Below, one piece after another: positions 25,467 through 35,818 of a stretch of 64,000 bases of DNA (positions within the stretch are counted from its first letter, which is position 1; every line of letters starts with the position of its first letter). The stretch lies in assembly GCA_015847255.1 (NCBI GenBank), contig JADLZK010006498.1:1-64000 (forward strand), given 5' to 3'. The notes beneath the pieces are model-generated. The model ran no database searches. It saw only the letters and a list, made by a program, of their open reading frames with translations, and was not told the DNA's origin. Source of the DNA: Hyparrhenia diplandra. Taxonomy: Eukaryota; Streptophyta; Magnoliopsida; Poales; Poaceae. A program made the position numbers and the translations under genes.

Positions 25467-25965
25467 GTAGGTGTGCGTTGATCCGTCGCGCGCTCATGCG
25501 GTCCGTTCCGTGCAAACGAAAATTCGACGCCACCGATGGCTAACTAGATTTTTTTTTTTTAGAAAAGCGATGGCTAACTATAGATGGATGGCTTGCTTGA
25601 AAACTCGGTGCTGGTGGAGCATGGAGTCCTTTTATGCATCTGTACGACACAGAGAAAACTCCTGTTACCATACCATGTAGTACATGTTGTTTTTAGGATG
25701 ACCATCCGGATGAAATCAACGTGGTTTGATCACTGCAATAGTAAAAGGATGAATTACACTGACATAGACTTTTGTTGTCACTAACAACGCTTTCAAGTAA
25801 TTCGTTGGTGAACCATCCGCAATGCCTTTTGTTAACTCTGTATATGAAGCAGCAGTGAAGGCATTTTAATTTTGTTTGCGGTTATTTGTAATGTGTTGTG
25901 CAAAGCTGTGCTATGGAATTATATATATGCTAGTTGGGGAATATTTTATTAGTTCTAGTGAACCT
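25467..25965 (+). repeat. Direct repeat A (left copy)
   Basis: The block starting ggtaggtgtgcgttgatccg recurs at 26903 with only a few percent difference, including small indels (a T-run here is short in the other copy). This copy runs straight into the copia LTR at 25966. It lacks the MITE found in the right copy, so it preserves the empty site at about 25921-25933. Confidence 0.9.
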
Positions 25966-26278
25966 TGAAAAGATGAGTGAACGAGGTACTTTGTCTCGCC
26001 CTCGGTTAAATAGAGCCGGGACACAGCCTCCACGGCATGGCGTTTACATTGTGCATGCACATTACAATGGACAGGAGGATTTCTAGCTCCTATACATAGA
26101 CAAAGACTATGTTGAACCCTATACATGGCTACGACAATGTTTCTAGGAGCTAGGACATCCAAACACTTATCCTAAAGACCAGGACATGTACATCTTGACT
26201 TTTAACAATGTTTCTAGGAGCTAGGACATCCAAACACTTATCCTAAATACTAGGACATGTACATCTTGACTTTTAACA
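25966..26278 (-). repeat. Ty1/copia 3' LTR (minus orientation)
   Basis: On the minus strand the segment begins TGTTAAAAGTCAAG directly after a purine-rich tract (gaggaggag) and ends in CTTTTCA. This gives a 313-bp LTR with TG...CA termini. It follows the copia RNase H fragment, as a 3' LTR should. The matching 5' LTR is missing. Confidence 0.75.
26134..26273 (-). repeat. 70-bp tandem duplication inside the copia LTR
   Basis: Two copies of a 70-base unit (starting acaatgtttctaggagctag on the + strand) lie head to tail at 26134 and 26204 with few differences. The LTR-start motif TGTTAAAAGTCAAG is therefore present twice. Confidence 0.9.
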
Positions 26279-26902
26279 CTCCTCCTCAATCTCAGCCACA
26301 TACTTGAGATTGTGAGTTTTACTGAGGAAGTGCCTTTGTGAAGCCGTCTGCTACTTGATCATTTGTACCGATGAACCTGATTTCAAGTAGTCCTTCTGCA
26401 ACTCGTTCTCTCCGACAAAATGAAAATCAATTTCAATATGTTTAGTACGTGCATGAAATACAAGATTTGCAGAGAGATACTTTGCACCTAGATTGTCACA
26501 CCACAATCGTGCCTTTGAAGGATGAGGAATCCCAAGTTCCTTGAGTAACTTTGTACCCAAACCATTTCAGCGGTCGCGATTCGCTAGAGACTTGTACTCA
26601 GCCTCTGTACTGGATCTTGACACTGTTGCTTGCTTTCGTGCAGTCCATGAGATGAGATTTTCACCAAGAAACACTGCAAATCTACCAGTTGATCATCTAT
26701 ATATCATCAACACATCCAGCCCAATCTGCATCTGAAAATGCACTTACTGTCATAGTTTTTGAGTCTCCAATCTTGAGCCAAAGATTTAATGTGCCACGGA
26801 CATATCTAAGAATTCTTTTTGCAGCACTCCAGTGAGTTGTTGTTGGCGCATGTAAGGATTGACAAACTTTGTTTACAGCAAAGCTAATCTACAGCAACGC
26901 AT
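26279..26902 (-). mobile_element. Ty1/copia pol fragment (end of RT, RNase H)
   Basis: Minus-strand frames give AVNKVCQSLHAPTTTHW, then KRILRYVRGTLNL, then FSDADWAGC (RNase H start), FLGENLISW, and after a break the C-terminal LWCDNLGAKYLSANLVFHAR and TKHIEIDFHFV. These are the canonical 3' end of copia pol. Stops and frame changes are present. The element is truncated at 26902, exactly where repeat A' begins. Confidence 0.85.
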
Positions 26903-27570
26903 GTAGGTGTGCGTTGATCCGTCGCGCGCTCATGCGGTCCGTTCCGTGCAAACGAAAATTCGACGCCACTGATGGCTAACTAGATTTCTTTTAGAAAAGC
27001 GATGGCTAACTATAGATGGATGGCTTGCTTGAAAACTCGGTGGTGGTGGAGCATGGAGTCCTTTTATGCATCTGAACGACACAGAGAAGGGTTTAAAAAC
27101 TCCTGTTACCATACCATGTAGTACATGTTGTTTTTAGGATGACCATCTGGATGAAATCAACGTGGTTTAATCACTGCAATAGTACATAGGATGAATTACA
27201 TTGACATAGAGTTTTGTTGTCACTAACAACGCTTTCAAATACTCCTAATTGGTTGGTGAACCATCCGCAATGCCTTTTGTCAACTCTGTATATGAAGCAG
27301 CAGTGAAGACATTTTAATTTTGTTTGCGGTTATTTGTAATGTGTTGTGCAAAGCTGTGCTATGGAATTATATATACTCCTCTGTCCCATAAAGCTGGACG
27401 TTTTAGCTGCTGCTGCGGTGCGCCAGAGACTCACTGAACGTGAACATAAGACCGTCCAAATGCATTCAAGACTGGATGAACGTGGACATAAAATTCAAAC
27501 GCCGACGTCCTGCTTTCTTGGACTGAGGGAGTATGCTAGTCGAGGAATATTTTATTAGTTTTAGTGAATC
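26903..27570 (+). repeat. Direct repeat A' (right copy, with a MITE inside)
   Basis: Second copy of the block at 25467. It contains the same landmarks (ccgtcgcgcgctcatgcggt, a duplicated cgatggctaacta, gctatggaattatata) but is interrupted by a 156-bp Stowaway MITE. After the MITE it continues tgctag...aatattttattag, matching the left copy. Confidence 0.9.
27376..27531. mobile_element. Stowaway-type MITE (Tc1/mariner), TA TSD
   Basis: The left end is CTCCTCTGTCCCATAAAGC. The right end, reverse complemented, is CTCCCTCAGTCCAAGAAAGC, giving TIRs of about 25 bp. TA flanks both sides. The left repeat copy shows the uninterrupted site, so the insertion and its TA duplication can be read directly. 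Confidence 0.9.
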
Positions 27571-28300
27571 TTTTATCCATTACAAGTGGAAAAAATGCTT
27601 TTAAATATAACAACTACATTTAAAGCTAAAACTAAATTACCTCTTTTCGAAATGATTTGTCAATCTGTCAGACAACCATATTAGTTAACTATAACTTCTT
27701 AAGTTTTGTTGTCGAAACCCCTATAGAAAGATTATTCAAATTGATTTGTTGATAAATAATTACTTGATTTAAAATAACAACTACTCTAACCTAGTAATGT
27801 AAATTGCCACTTAATTATAGTTGCTTTCATTTAATTTGATAGTGGAGTGAGTTCTTATTTTATAGTTGAAAAGCATTTGGGATATCCTAGCTATTATCAT
27901 TACCTTTAGAGGTATACGTTTGTCATGAGACGTTATATTAATAAACCATAATAACCGCTCTATCCTTTTTTTTTACTTGGTGTTTCAAATAAGCAAATAG
28001 AACTAGATGGAAGTCAGAATCGATGACCAAAGTTAACATTGAATTATTATGGTGAACATATGTAATAGTACCGGTATCCTTTTTTTTGGGTAATTTAAAA
28101 GCTAGACATTTATAGGTTAATAACTCTTTTTATAATTAGTATTATACATCTTATCAAATTTAACTGTAGAAATATTATGATATCTATTTTTTTTTTACGG
28201 GAACAGTAGTTGACATCAACACAGGTCGAGATCCGTGGTGGAGAAACAGGGGGCAACATGGGCCCAAAGAGGTGCACGATGCGCACTGTAGTAGTGCAAA
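27571..28300. other. AT-rich intergenic, no feature
   Basis: Strongly AT-rich with poly-T runs near 27967, 28080 and 28189. No ORF or terminal repeat was recognised. Confidence 0.5.
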
Positions 28301-29862
28301 GGAAAAAGTCCACAATCCCTCCCTAATTATCGGCAAAAGTCTGATTTTGCTCCCCGAACCACAAAACCAGAAATAAAATCTCCCTCAACTTTTCATAGGG
28401 TTCACTTTTCCTCCCCGGGTGGTTTTGTAGGTGGTTTGGCTCACGGGCACGCGGGTCCCCAGAGAAGGAGAGAGAGAGCACGCGACGCAGCGACCGGTCC
28501 TCCCCTGTCATGGGCGCCCGAGCCCCGCCGCCTCGTCTCGCGCCCGGCCTTGGCCTCCCCGCTCGCCTCCGCCCATTGCGGATGCACCTTGCCTCTCAAT
28601 GCAGCGTCGCTAGCTGCTCCTGCCTCCTCGCGGCTGGAGCGGGCAAATCCCCGACCATGGCATCCCAATCCCAGTGAGCGAGGCATATCACGGGCAATCG
28701 GAGAAAAAGCTGGCTGGCAAAAATAAAAAGATCTACCACTGGACAGATCGATCAATGGCTACATCTCCACTCCTCTCGAGCAGCGGGGTACACCACCGCG
28801 AACACCCGGCGAATATGCCATACACGTAGCTCCACTCCTGCGGTTCCTTGGCCAGCGAGATGCCATAGAAGGCGTTGGCGGCGCCCGAGCACGACGGCCG
28901 CCCTACCCACGCTGTGGTGGTACGAGTTCAGACTTCCGGTACCTCCTCGGCTGGCCTCGCCATCACACTGGGAGGCGGGCGCGAGCGAGGATGGCGGCGT
29001 CGATGGCCTTGTGGGTGGACTAGGTGGTGACGAGGGCGCCCTCGTTGTCGTCAAGCCTGAAACCTGGCGGCGACGGCCAGCGCGCCCAGTAGGAACCGGG
29101 CCCTTAGCGACGACGTGCGCGTAGAACCAGAACAGGTCGAACCGCTCGAAGAAGCGCGCGAGTGCCACGCCCGCCGGGACCAAGACGCCCCATCGACCCA
29201 GTAGAAGCACGCTGCGGACGCAGCGCCCGGCCAGCCGGCGCCGCGCCCGTTGGCACCCGTGCTGCTGGACGATGCATCGCTAATCGTCGAGGTCGCCGCC
29301 GTCCCCACACGCTTGGGGGCTGCCACCATCGTCGAACTTGCGCCCGCCGCTGTCAACATGTGCCAAGGGTCTCGCCGTCGTCGAGCTCGCGTGGCCGGCT
29401 ATCTTGGGTGTCCGCGTCGGCCTGCGGTGCTCGTCGCGTCGTCTGAGGGGCGCGCGGTGGCCGGAGGGCGCGTGGTCGCCGGTCGCCCATCGAGGCTCGC
29501 CCGGCCCGTGGTGGCCGGGATCCTCGGCGCGGGCCCGCGGGACGGCAAGCGGTGGGTCGTGCTCCTTGATCGGTCAAGGCAGCCCTCGTGGACGCGGATG
29601 GGGCTCGCGCGAGCACGCACCTTGTCAAAAGCTCTCGGCCGGAGCGCCATGGCGGGCGGGCGGGCGCACGACAACGAGGAAGAGGAAGGTGGTGGAGAGA
29701 GAGGACGGGCGCTTGCCACGTGGGCAAAATCGTGGTTGAAACCGTCAAGGGAGGAAGAGTGAACGGTATAGAAAGTTGAGGGAGGTTTTTATTTCTGGTT
29801 TTGCGGTTGAGGGAGCAAAATCAAACTTTTCTAATAGTTGGGGAGGGAAATTAGACTTTTCC
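28301..29862. mobile_element. Pack-MULE (Mutator-like), 1,562 bp, 9-bp TSD
   Basis: The two ends are inverted copies of about 105 bp. The left begins ggaaaaagtccacaatccct and the right, reverse complemented, begins ggaaaagtctaatttccctc. Both contain the shared blocks gattttgctccc and aaaaccagaaataaaa. The exact 9-base repeat tagtgcaaa flanks the element at 28292-28300 and 29863-29871, which is the Mutator TSD length. The interior is very GC-rich, encodes no transposase and carries gene-derived sequence. This is the definition of a Pack-MULE. Confidence 0.92.
28755..29360 (-). pseudogene. Captured cytochrome b561-like gene fragment inside the Pack-MULE
   Basis: Minus-strand frames show WGVLVPAGVALARFF, then FWFYAHVVAKG (29114-29126 holds the FYAHV heme-ligand-type motif), then LDDNEGALVTT, STHKAIDAAILA, YHHSVGRAAVVLG (28911-28922 for YHHS) and, in the next frame, NAFYGISLAKEPQEWSYVYG. 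The order WGVL.P.G..AR / WFY.HV / H..I..A / YHHS.G matches the b561 core of plant DOMON-cytochrome b561 (auxin-responsive type) membrane proteins, which move electrons across membranes using ascorbate. Frame changes and one stop between blocks show it is not a working gene. It lies antisense relative to its distance from the left TIR and is fully contained between the TIRs. The b561 assignment is from motif recognition only. Confidence 0.75.
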
Positions 29863-29871
29863 TAGTGCAAA

Positions 29872-30240
29872 TGCCGCCGCCATGCACCATCGATATCTGG
29901 TTACCTTTACGGATCCATGTAAATTAGGGAAGAGTCTTTTAGAGTTTTGGTCCATTAGGAAAGGATGATCCAATCCGACAAGGATCTCTGAGGTTGCTTA
30001 GGATTCAAGTCAGCTGGGGCTATAAATACCAGCGTTATGTAGCAATTGTAATTCAAGAGAGGAACAGTCGAAAGACTAAACCATAAAGCTATCCATCTCA
30101 AAGGCTTCCGCTCCCTCTCCCTCTCTTGTGTGTGCGCCGCCACCACTACCCGCGCCTAAACCCTAGCGCCGTCCCTCACAGCCCTAACCGCTCCCTCCGT
30201 CTTGCCACCGACGAGCAACACCCTGACAACACCCTTTCAA
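29872..30240 (+). other. Promoter/LTR-like segment
   Basis: gctataaatacc at about 30018-30029 looks like a TATA box. It is followed by a stretch ending in a CT-rich and CCCTAGC/CCCTAACC leader, as in the R-U5 part of plant LTRs or in a gene 5' UTR. No TG...CA pair or ORF could be fixed, so its origin is uncertain. Confidence 0.35.
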
Positions 30241-31783
30241 TAGTTCAATAACATTACAAAACATTTGGCAAAAAAAAAAAAAATGTGTAAATGCCCTTAG
30301 AAACCGTAGTTTCTCTTGAAGGTACGGGGTCATTTTGTCGAGTTCCTTCGATGCCACCTATTGATAGCTCACCTTCGATCGCTACGCCACAAATGATCGT
30401 GACATTGACGCCACAAATTGACTTTCGTATAAATATCTACTAGTCCCCGGTTTCCATGGTACAATAATGCACGTTTCGTAAATTCCATATTATTAGCTCT
30501 ACTCATGTGGTTATTATTCATTTACTTTTCATAATACTCTTTACAAACACAAATGGGTGATGTTTCGTGTTATGTACATTCAACCTGTCAAGCTTTGATC
30601 ATCATCGGCAACTTTGTGCACATTATTTAGATTTATCTCGAAAGATGCAGTGCCGGGGGTGGTGGCTGCAAAATTTGGCAGACCTGCCTGCGCGAAATTG
30701 ACAAGTGACCAAAAATGACTCTAACCTAAGCCTCCATTTATGAGAAAACAAAAGGATGACAGAGATGCAAACAGAATCTGCAGATTCCATTCCGGGACCC
30801 GGGCGGCGCCTCCTGCAGGGGATCGTGTTGGCCAGCTAGTACCCGCCGAAGTGTAGGTCCGCCAAGTTGCAAGTGTCATCAGGGCATCATCATCACGCCT
30901 TAATCGTATATTAAAGGCTTTCCCCGTCATCAGAGGGACATCATGCCGTCTCCGAGAGGGCTCGCGGCGCGCTTTCCGACGACACAGAAACGAGTACTGT
31001 GCTTTTCTGCACCGCCGGCCACGGTGGCGACGGCCGGTGATCAAATCATCCGCGACCGGCCGGCCGGAACCTCGGCTATGTGGCGCGCCTCCGGCCCACT
31101 CGACCGTCCGCGGCCAGGAAAGAAGCATGCATGCGGCGCTCCGATCCATGGCAATGGCAACAAACACATCGCGGCAAGCTAAGCTTGGGATGAGCTCGTT
31201 GCGCTGGATAGCAGCCCAGCAGAGGGCAGTGGCCACCTCTGCACCCACAAGTTTTCTGCAGGTGCTGTAGGAACACGTAATGCAGCCCTGGCGAGATCGG
31301 GAGACGACGAGATGTAATGAACTACAGTTTTAGTCACATTATTAAAAGGCCATGTTTGGTCCTTTTCCTCCATTTTCCAGGTGCAGAGAAGTGGTTTCAG
31401 ACGTCAATTTTAATTTGATTTTGCTTGCGGTGATTGATGTATCGAACCACACACGAGGTTGGACACATAAACACCGTACCACGCACGGAAATTCGGCATT
31501 AAAATAAAAATTAGTTTCTTCTCACTGGAGCTGACGAAGTTTCATTATCTCTGTCCAAGTCGCACAGTAGTTTTGTAATACTATGGCACATGTTTTTCTA
31601 CTTATATTAATTGTTTCAGCTAGCTGTTCTTGTTTCTTCCACAGTTTGTGTCGGATCTTGCCTCCCGCGCTCGGACTGCGACTGGTTTATTTCCGTTATT
31701 ACGCCCATGTGTTTTTCTTTTAATTTGAAATAGAAAATCAGAGCTAGCGAAAAGGGAATAGGGCTTTCTCTAGAGTTCGTCAA
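30241..31783. other. Intergenic, no gene recognised
   Basis: Contains an A-run near 30270 and a GC-rich block at 30.75-31.28 kb with overlapping open frames on both strands. The minus one of 175 codons starts at GTG and shows no domain. Nothing else is recognised. Confidence 0.45.
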
Positions 31784-32209
31784 ATTTTTTTTTTTTTTTT
31801 GAAGGATTCAGTGGGGAAACCCCCACCTAATCTTTTTCATTGAATAAATAAGAAAAGGTAAAGTTTACAATGCACGAGCTGTGCTACAAAGATTTTTGGA
31901 GCTGTCACAGCTCAAAAGAAAAAAAGGAAAAAAAACTAGGGGATATTCTCCAACCACAAATTTAAATGGCCCGCAAAGGCTCGCCTTGGCTTTGATACAA
32001 ATCAAATCCATTTGACCTTTGAAGTGTCTGCTCCAATTTGCATAAGTGCATTGTTTATTTTCAAAGATAAGGTCATTCCTCATATTCCAAATTGACCAGC
32101 ATGCTGTTATCAAAACCTCTCTGAAGAAAGATGCTCCAAAATCAATTCGTATGCTTTTTTGATCTGTGAATCCAAAGCTTTGGGAGATGGAAGAGGGTAA
32201 AGAAGACTT
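31784..32209 (-). mobile_element. 5'-truncated LINE fragment with poly-A tail
   Basis: The T-run at about 31785-31801 is the poly-A tail on the minus strand. Upstream of it (higher coordinates) the minus strand encodes IDFGASFFREVLITACWSIWNMRNDLIFEN, in which LITACWSIWNMRN is typical of the C-terminal region of plant LINE ORF2. Sequence ends at 32209, where a MITE-like end begins. Confidence 0.7.
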
Positions 32210-33006
32210 GGGCCCTCTTTGAATCCATGGGTTAGAGTTAGTTTGAGCTAGCTTCGTGTAAGAAAGTCTAATTTTCTTATGTTCTAATTTTCTTATGTAT
32301 AAAACTTTCTTTTTACTCATAATTTCTTGTAGAATAGAAATTATGAGTTACTATAATCGCCCTTTCTATTCTATTATACTGGAATAGAACATAGTAGAAT
32401 AGAACGACCCTTTCTTACTTTCTTAAAAGAGTTTCTTACAAGAGTGAAACAAAACTAAAAGAAAAAAAAAAAATAAAGTTTGGCAAAATTATTAATGCAA
32501 AACGATCAATTAAAGAAAAGAGTTGATACTACAATTCGACTACTCAATCAATTGGTAGTATCCCTAGAGTCCACTCCTCCCCCATACTACTAGCGCAACT
32601 AGCGTTAAAGGATCCAAACAGGAGTGTTAGATTAGGGTTAGTTGCATCTAACCCACCAAAAAAATTTTAGCTCACCCAAGAGAGTGCTAATTAGAGTTAG
32701 TTCAGGTTAGGTCCACTAAAAAGTGTATTTTCTTTCTCCCTCTACTCACACCAAATGATTGTACAAGTATATTTAATGTCAATCTAATTCTTACACCCAA
32801 ACACCTCTAGGGCTAGAGTTAGTTAGGACTAGAGTTTAAGTTAGAAACTAACTCTAACTCTAACTTTTTTTTTTTTTTTTTTTTTTGAGAATGACACAGT
32901 ACAACGCAGACACTCATAACACGACGCACACTCACCCCTATGAACACACGCGACGCAAACCCTACCCCTATGAGCACCTCTATGTTATAGTATCCAAACA
33001 GGGCCC
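32210..33006. mobile_element. Composite MITE-like element with GGGCCCT ends
   Basis: The left end gggccctctttgaatcca and the right end, reverse complemented as gggccctgtttggatact, form an imperfect TIR common in grass hAT/PIF-type MITEs. Internal copies of the motif (ggatccaaacaggagtg near 32610; taactctaactctaact near 32850) suggest nested or fused elements. No clean TSD was seen. Confidence 0.5.
32863..32985 (-). mobile_element. Short A-tailed retroposon remnant
   Basis: A 24-base T-run is followed by gagaatgacacagtacaacg and a run of actcacccctatgaacacac-type sequence. This pattern occurs at the 3' end of a common grass non-LTR retroposon (SINE or RTE-like LINE). It sits inside the composite MITE. 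Confidence 0.45.
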
Positions 33007-33010
33007 TAAA

Positions 33011-33142
33011 AAAACTATTAGGGGCACTCGCTTCAAAGCTCTCTACGCTCTAGAAGCTGACCGGTCACAGTGGTGGTAAGTCATTCGCGAGTTCAAAAAG
33101 AAAACTCTTGTACGTACGTCAATCGCTCACCGAGAACATAGC
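33011..33142 (+). repeat. Direct repeat B (left copy)
   Basis: aaaaactattag...gaagctgaccggtcaca...gtcattcgcgagttcaaaaa...ctcaccgagaacatagc recurs 4.0 kb away at 37011 with about ten differences. Confidence 0.85.
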
Positions 33143-33201
33143 TCCGTGTTAATATAGGCTAGGAAATGCCCCTAGCGTAGCTTATATTTTGGATAACAAG
33201 A

Positions 33202-33370
33202 CTAGTTAAACGCCCGTGCGTTGCTACGGGATAATAAAATTTTATATAAAAAACATAGATCACATGATAAGGTAACAATACCATAAAATTAAACAATGAT
33301 ATTAAAGTGACTTTTAATTTCAAATAAGTTTTGCGAAAGTAACACATTTAATCATGGATATTGCGGGTTT
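33202..33370 (-). mobile_element. Helitron-like 3' terminus (minus orientation)
   Basis: On the minus strand a hairpin CCCGT-agcaacgc-ACGGG is followed after 7 bases by CTAG and then T. This is the layout of a Helitron 3' end (hairpin, CTRR, insertion before T). A related hairpin-bearing module with a similar downstream sequence recurs near 33640-33780 without a CTAG end. The 5' TC end was not located. Confidence 0.5.
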
Positions 33371-35643
33371 GTAAACTCTATTTTATGGCCTTTCTGTAAT
33401 TCACTGTGGGCAGCTAATGTTTTATATCCTTTTGGAAGAAATCTTCGATATCCATTTATTTCATGCGTCAATAAATCCACAAGTTCAAACACATCTTCGT
33501 ACCATCTTGTACACATGAGACATAACACCTTCTATTAGAGTCTGATAACCCATTTAGAACTACCTAGAAATATCAACAAATATGGTGTTAGTTAAATAAT
33601 ATTTGTACAATATAAAATGTATTAAAAATTATAGTTTCATACCCGTGCATTGCTCGGGATAGCTAAGCTCTTATATTAAAAACATAGAATCGCATGATAA
33701 GATAATAATACTATAAAATTAAATATAAACACTAAAGTGACATTTTTAATTTAAAAAATAAAGTTGGTGAAATTAACAATCATGGAGACCACGACATCAC
33801 AAGCTCACAAACTCTACTGCATAGAATGGAGAGTGAAATATCCATTTATCTCTACTTCTCCAGCTTCTTGTCCCACTCCTATGGCAGCAACCACAACAGC
33901 GCCCAACCGAACAAAACAAATCCTGGCTTCTCGACTCACGAGTCGACGATATTGGTCGCCAGCTCGCTCCATAATATGCTCCACAATATGCTCCACTGAT
34001 AGTCGAGGGCTGACTTTTTGCTGCAAAAAGAAGACCACTTTTTAGAACATCTTGTTATTGATGCTTGCACTGTAGCCGCTACCTTTAAGCAAGTGTTTTG
34101 AATTATTAGTTCAGAATTAATATAAAGGTTTAGCTTGATCTGTATTATCATGTCATTCCATTGCAATTAATAAGCACTGAATATCACCTTACAGACAAAG
34201 AAAGAGAGAGTTGTCTTTATAGTGAAATGAAGAGGATGAGAAAAAGAGAGATCAGAGATGAACCTGGAGCTAGGAACATCTGAACAAACTTGGGAAATAT
34301 GTAGAGCTGCTCACCTCCTGAATTGTTCTATAAAAAAATTGGCATCAATAAGCGACATGGAAACACGTGGAAATTCAACCAAAGACCAACATGCTATGTC
34401 AGAAAGCTCTAGAATTGTTAGATCAACGATTTTCAGGATCACAACGGCAATGAGATCTAAAATGGTAACACGGGAAACAAAGGAGTATGGTAATTCTAGT
34501 TTGTTCCAAAGACCATTATATTTTTAGCAACAAGTATCTGTTCTTCATTAATAATTAAATGGGATCTTCAGTCAAGTCACAAACATCAGGGCATGGATGT
34601 AGATACACCTGTCTTGATTTCCACTTGTAATTCCTGAGTCTCTACCTACAGTAAAAACTAACTAATTATTAGGCCAGAACCACATAAAAGATAGAACGTA
34701 TAATTTTCAGTTAATCCTAGCATTCACAGGTTCTCACATCTAATCTAGACTCTTACTGTCACACTTACAGTCACGTCTATGTTTTCACAATTTGTAGGAA
34801 TAATAAAGTAAATAAAGTAAAGGACATCGGTGTGTACTGTGTAGGCATAATAATCTTATTTGGATGAGATCGAAGTTAGCGGGCACATGTCAGTGCTCGG
34901 TTTCGCACTTTGCCATAGCAGGAACGCGCCGGTGAGCGGTCCTGGAGGCAGCTGCGTCGGAAACTTAGGATTCGGTGCATGGAAACAGGAAGTGATGAGA
35001 AGGGGCACACCTGCGATCTTGCTGTGTCGAGTCGGGTCGGCGTCGGGGCGGCGGCGGACGATCGTGGAGGCGGCGGCGGCGTCGGGTCGGCGGCGCAACT
35101 TCGATGGACGCGTTGCCGTCAGGATCGATCCCGGGTTGAGGAGGATGAAACTGAGGTTGAGGCGATGGCATTGCGTGGAGGCAGCGTGCTCGCAAGGAGG
35201 CAGGCAGGCGGCGGCGGCGTCACGGTAGCGCATGAGGTGGGGAGGCCTCGTGAGGATGGTTTCCTTTTTTGACCGCACCGTCAATCTCGCAAGGATGTTT
35301 GCTTTTTGCATGTCGATCTCCCTATTTTGCACCGGTAGTTTCCTTCTAAAGAAGAGGGAGGAGGAGAGCGCTCGGGCGACGGATTTAGAAGTAAACCATA
35401 AAGGGGCAGGCGCCGCGATCACCGTGCGCTGCGCGGCGTTGTTTCCTTCTCGGCTCCGTGCTGGAAGCGGTCCCATGTGTCGGCGCGATTTTTTTTACGG
35501 AAGGAAGGGCAGAGATCGCATGGTGGAAGCATATGACGTACGTGATTGAAGGGGATTTTACTTTCCAAGTTTTTTTGCATGCGGGGTGGATGGTTTGCAT
35601 GCGGAGGGAGAAGTGAGGTGAAAAATTTTTGACACCAAACCAA
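33371..35643. other. AT-rich DNA plus a GC-rich block, no gene recognised
   Basis: 33.4-34.85 kb is AT-rich without features, apart from the second hairpin module near 33640. 34.86-35.53 kb is GC-rich with open frames on both strands (206 codons minus, 122 plus) but no recognised motif. It might be captured gene sequence within the Helitron-like element. Confidence 0.4.
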
Positions 35644-35818
35644 TGTCTTACTTTCATTCTTTTTATGTTGTAAAGATTACAGATTACAATGATATCTTGA
35701 CTTACAGAACAAGTTTACAACAAGCCAGAAGTTATCCTATCTTATCCTATAGAGGCGCACCTTGACTTGGGATGTAATCTTCACGTCGACACTTGACAAT
35801 GGGTCATATACTTTAACA
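35644..35818 (-). repeat. Probable copia 3' LTR (short)
   Basis: On the minus strand it begins TGTTAAAGTATATGACC right after a purine tract (gacggggag) and ends in AAGTAAGACA. This gives a ~175-bp TG...CA segment directly downstream of a copia RNase H end. The outer limit is less certain than the inner one. Confidence 0.55.

Noticed and set aside
30721..31248. 175-codon minus-strand frame
   Set aside because: Starts at GTG, shows no family motif and is mirrored by open frames on the plus strand.
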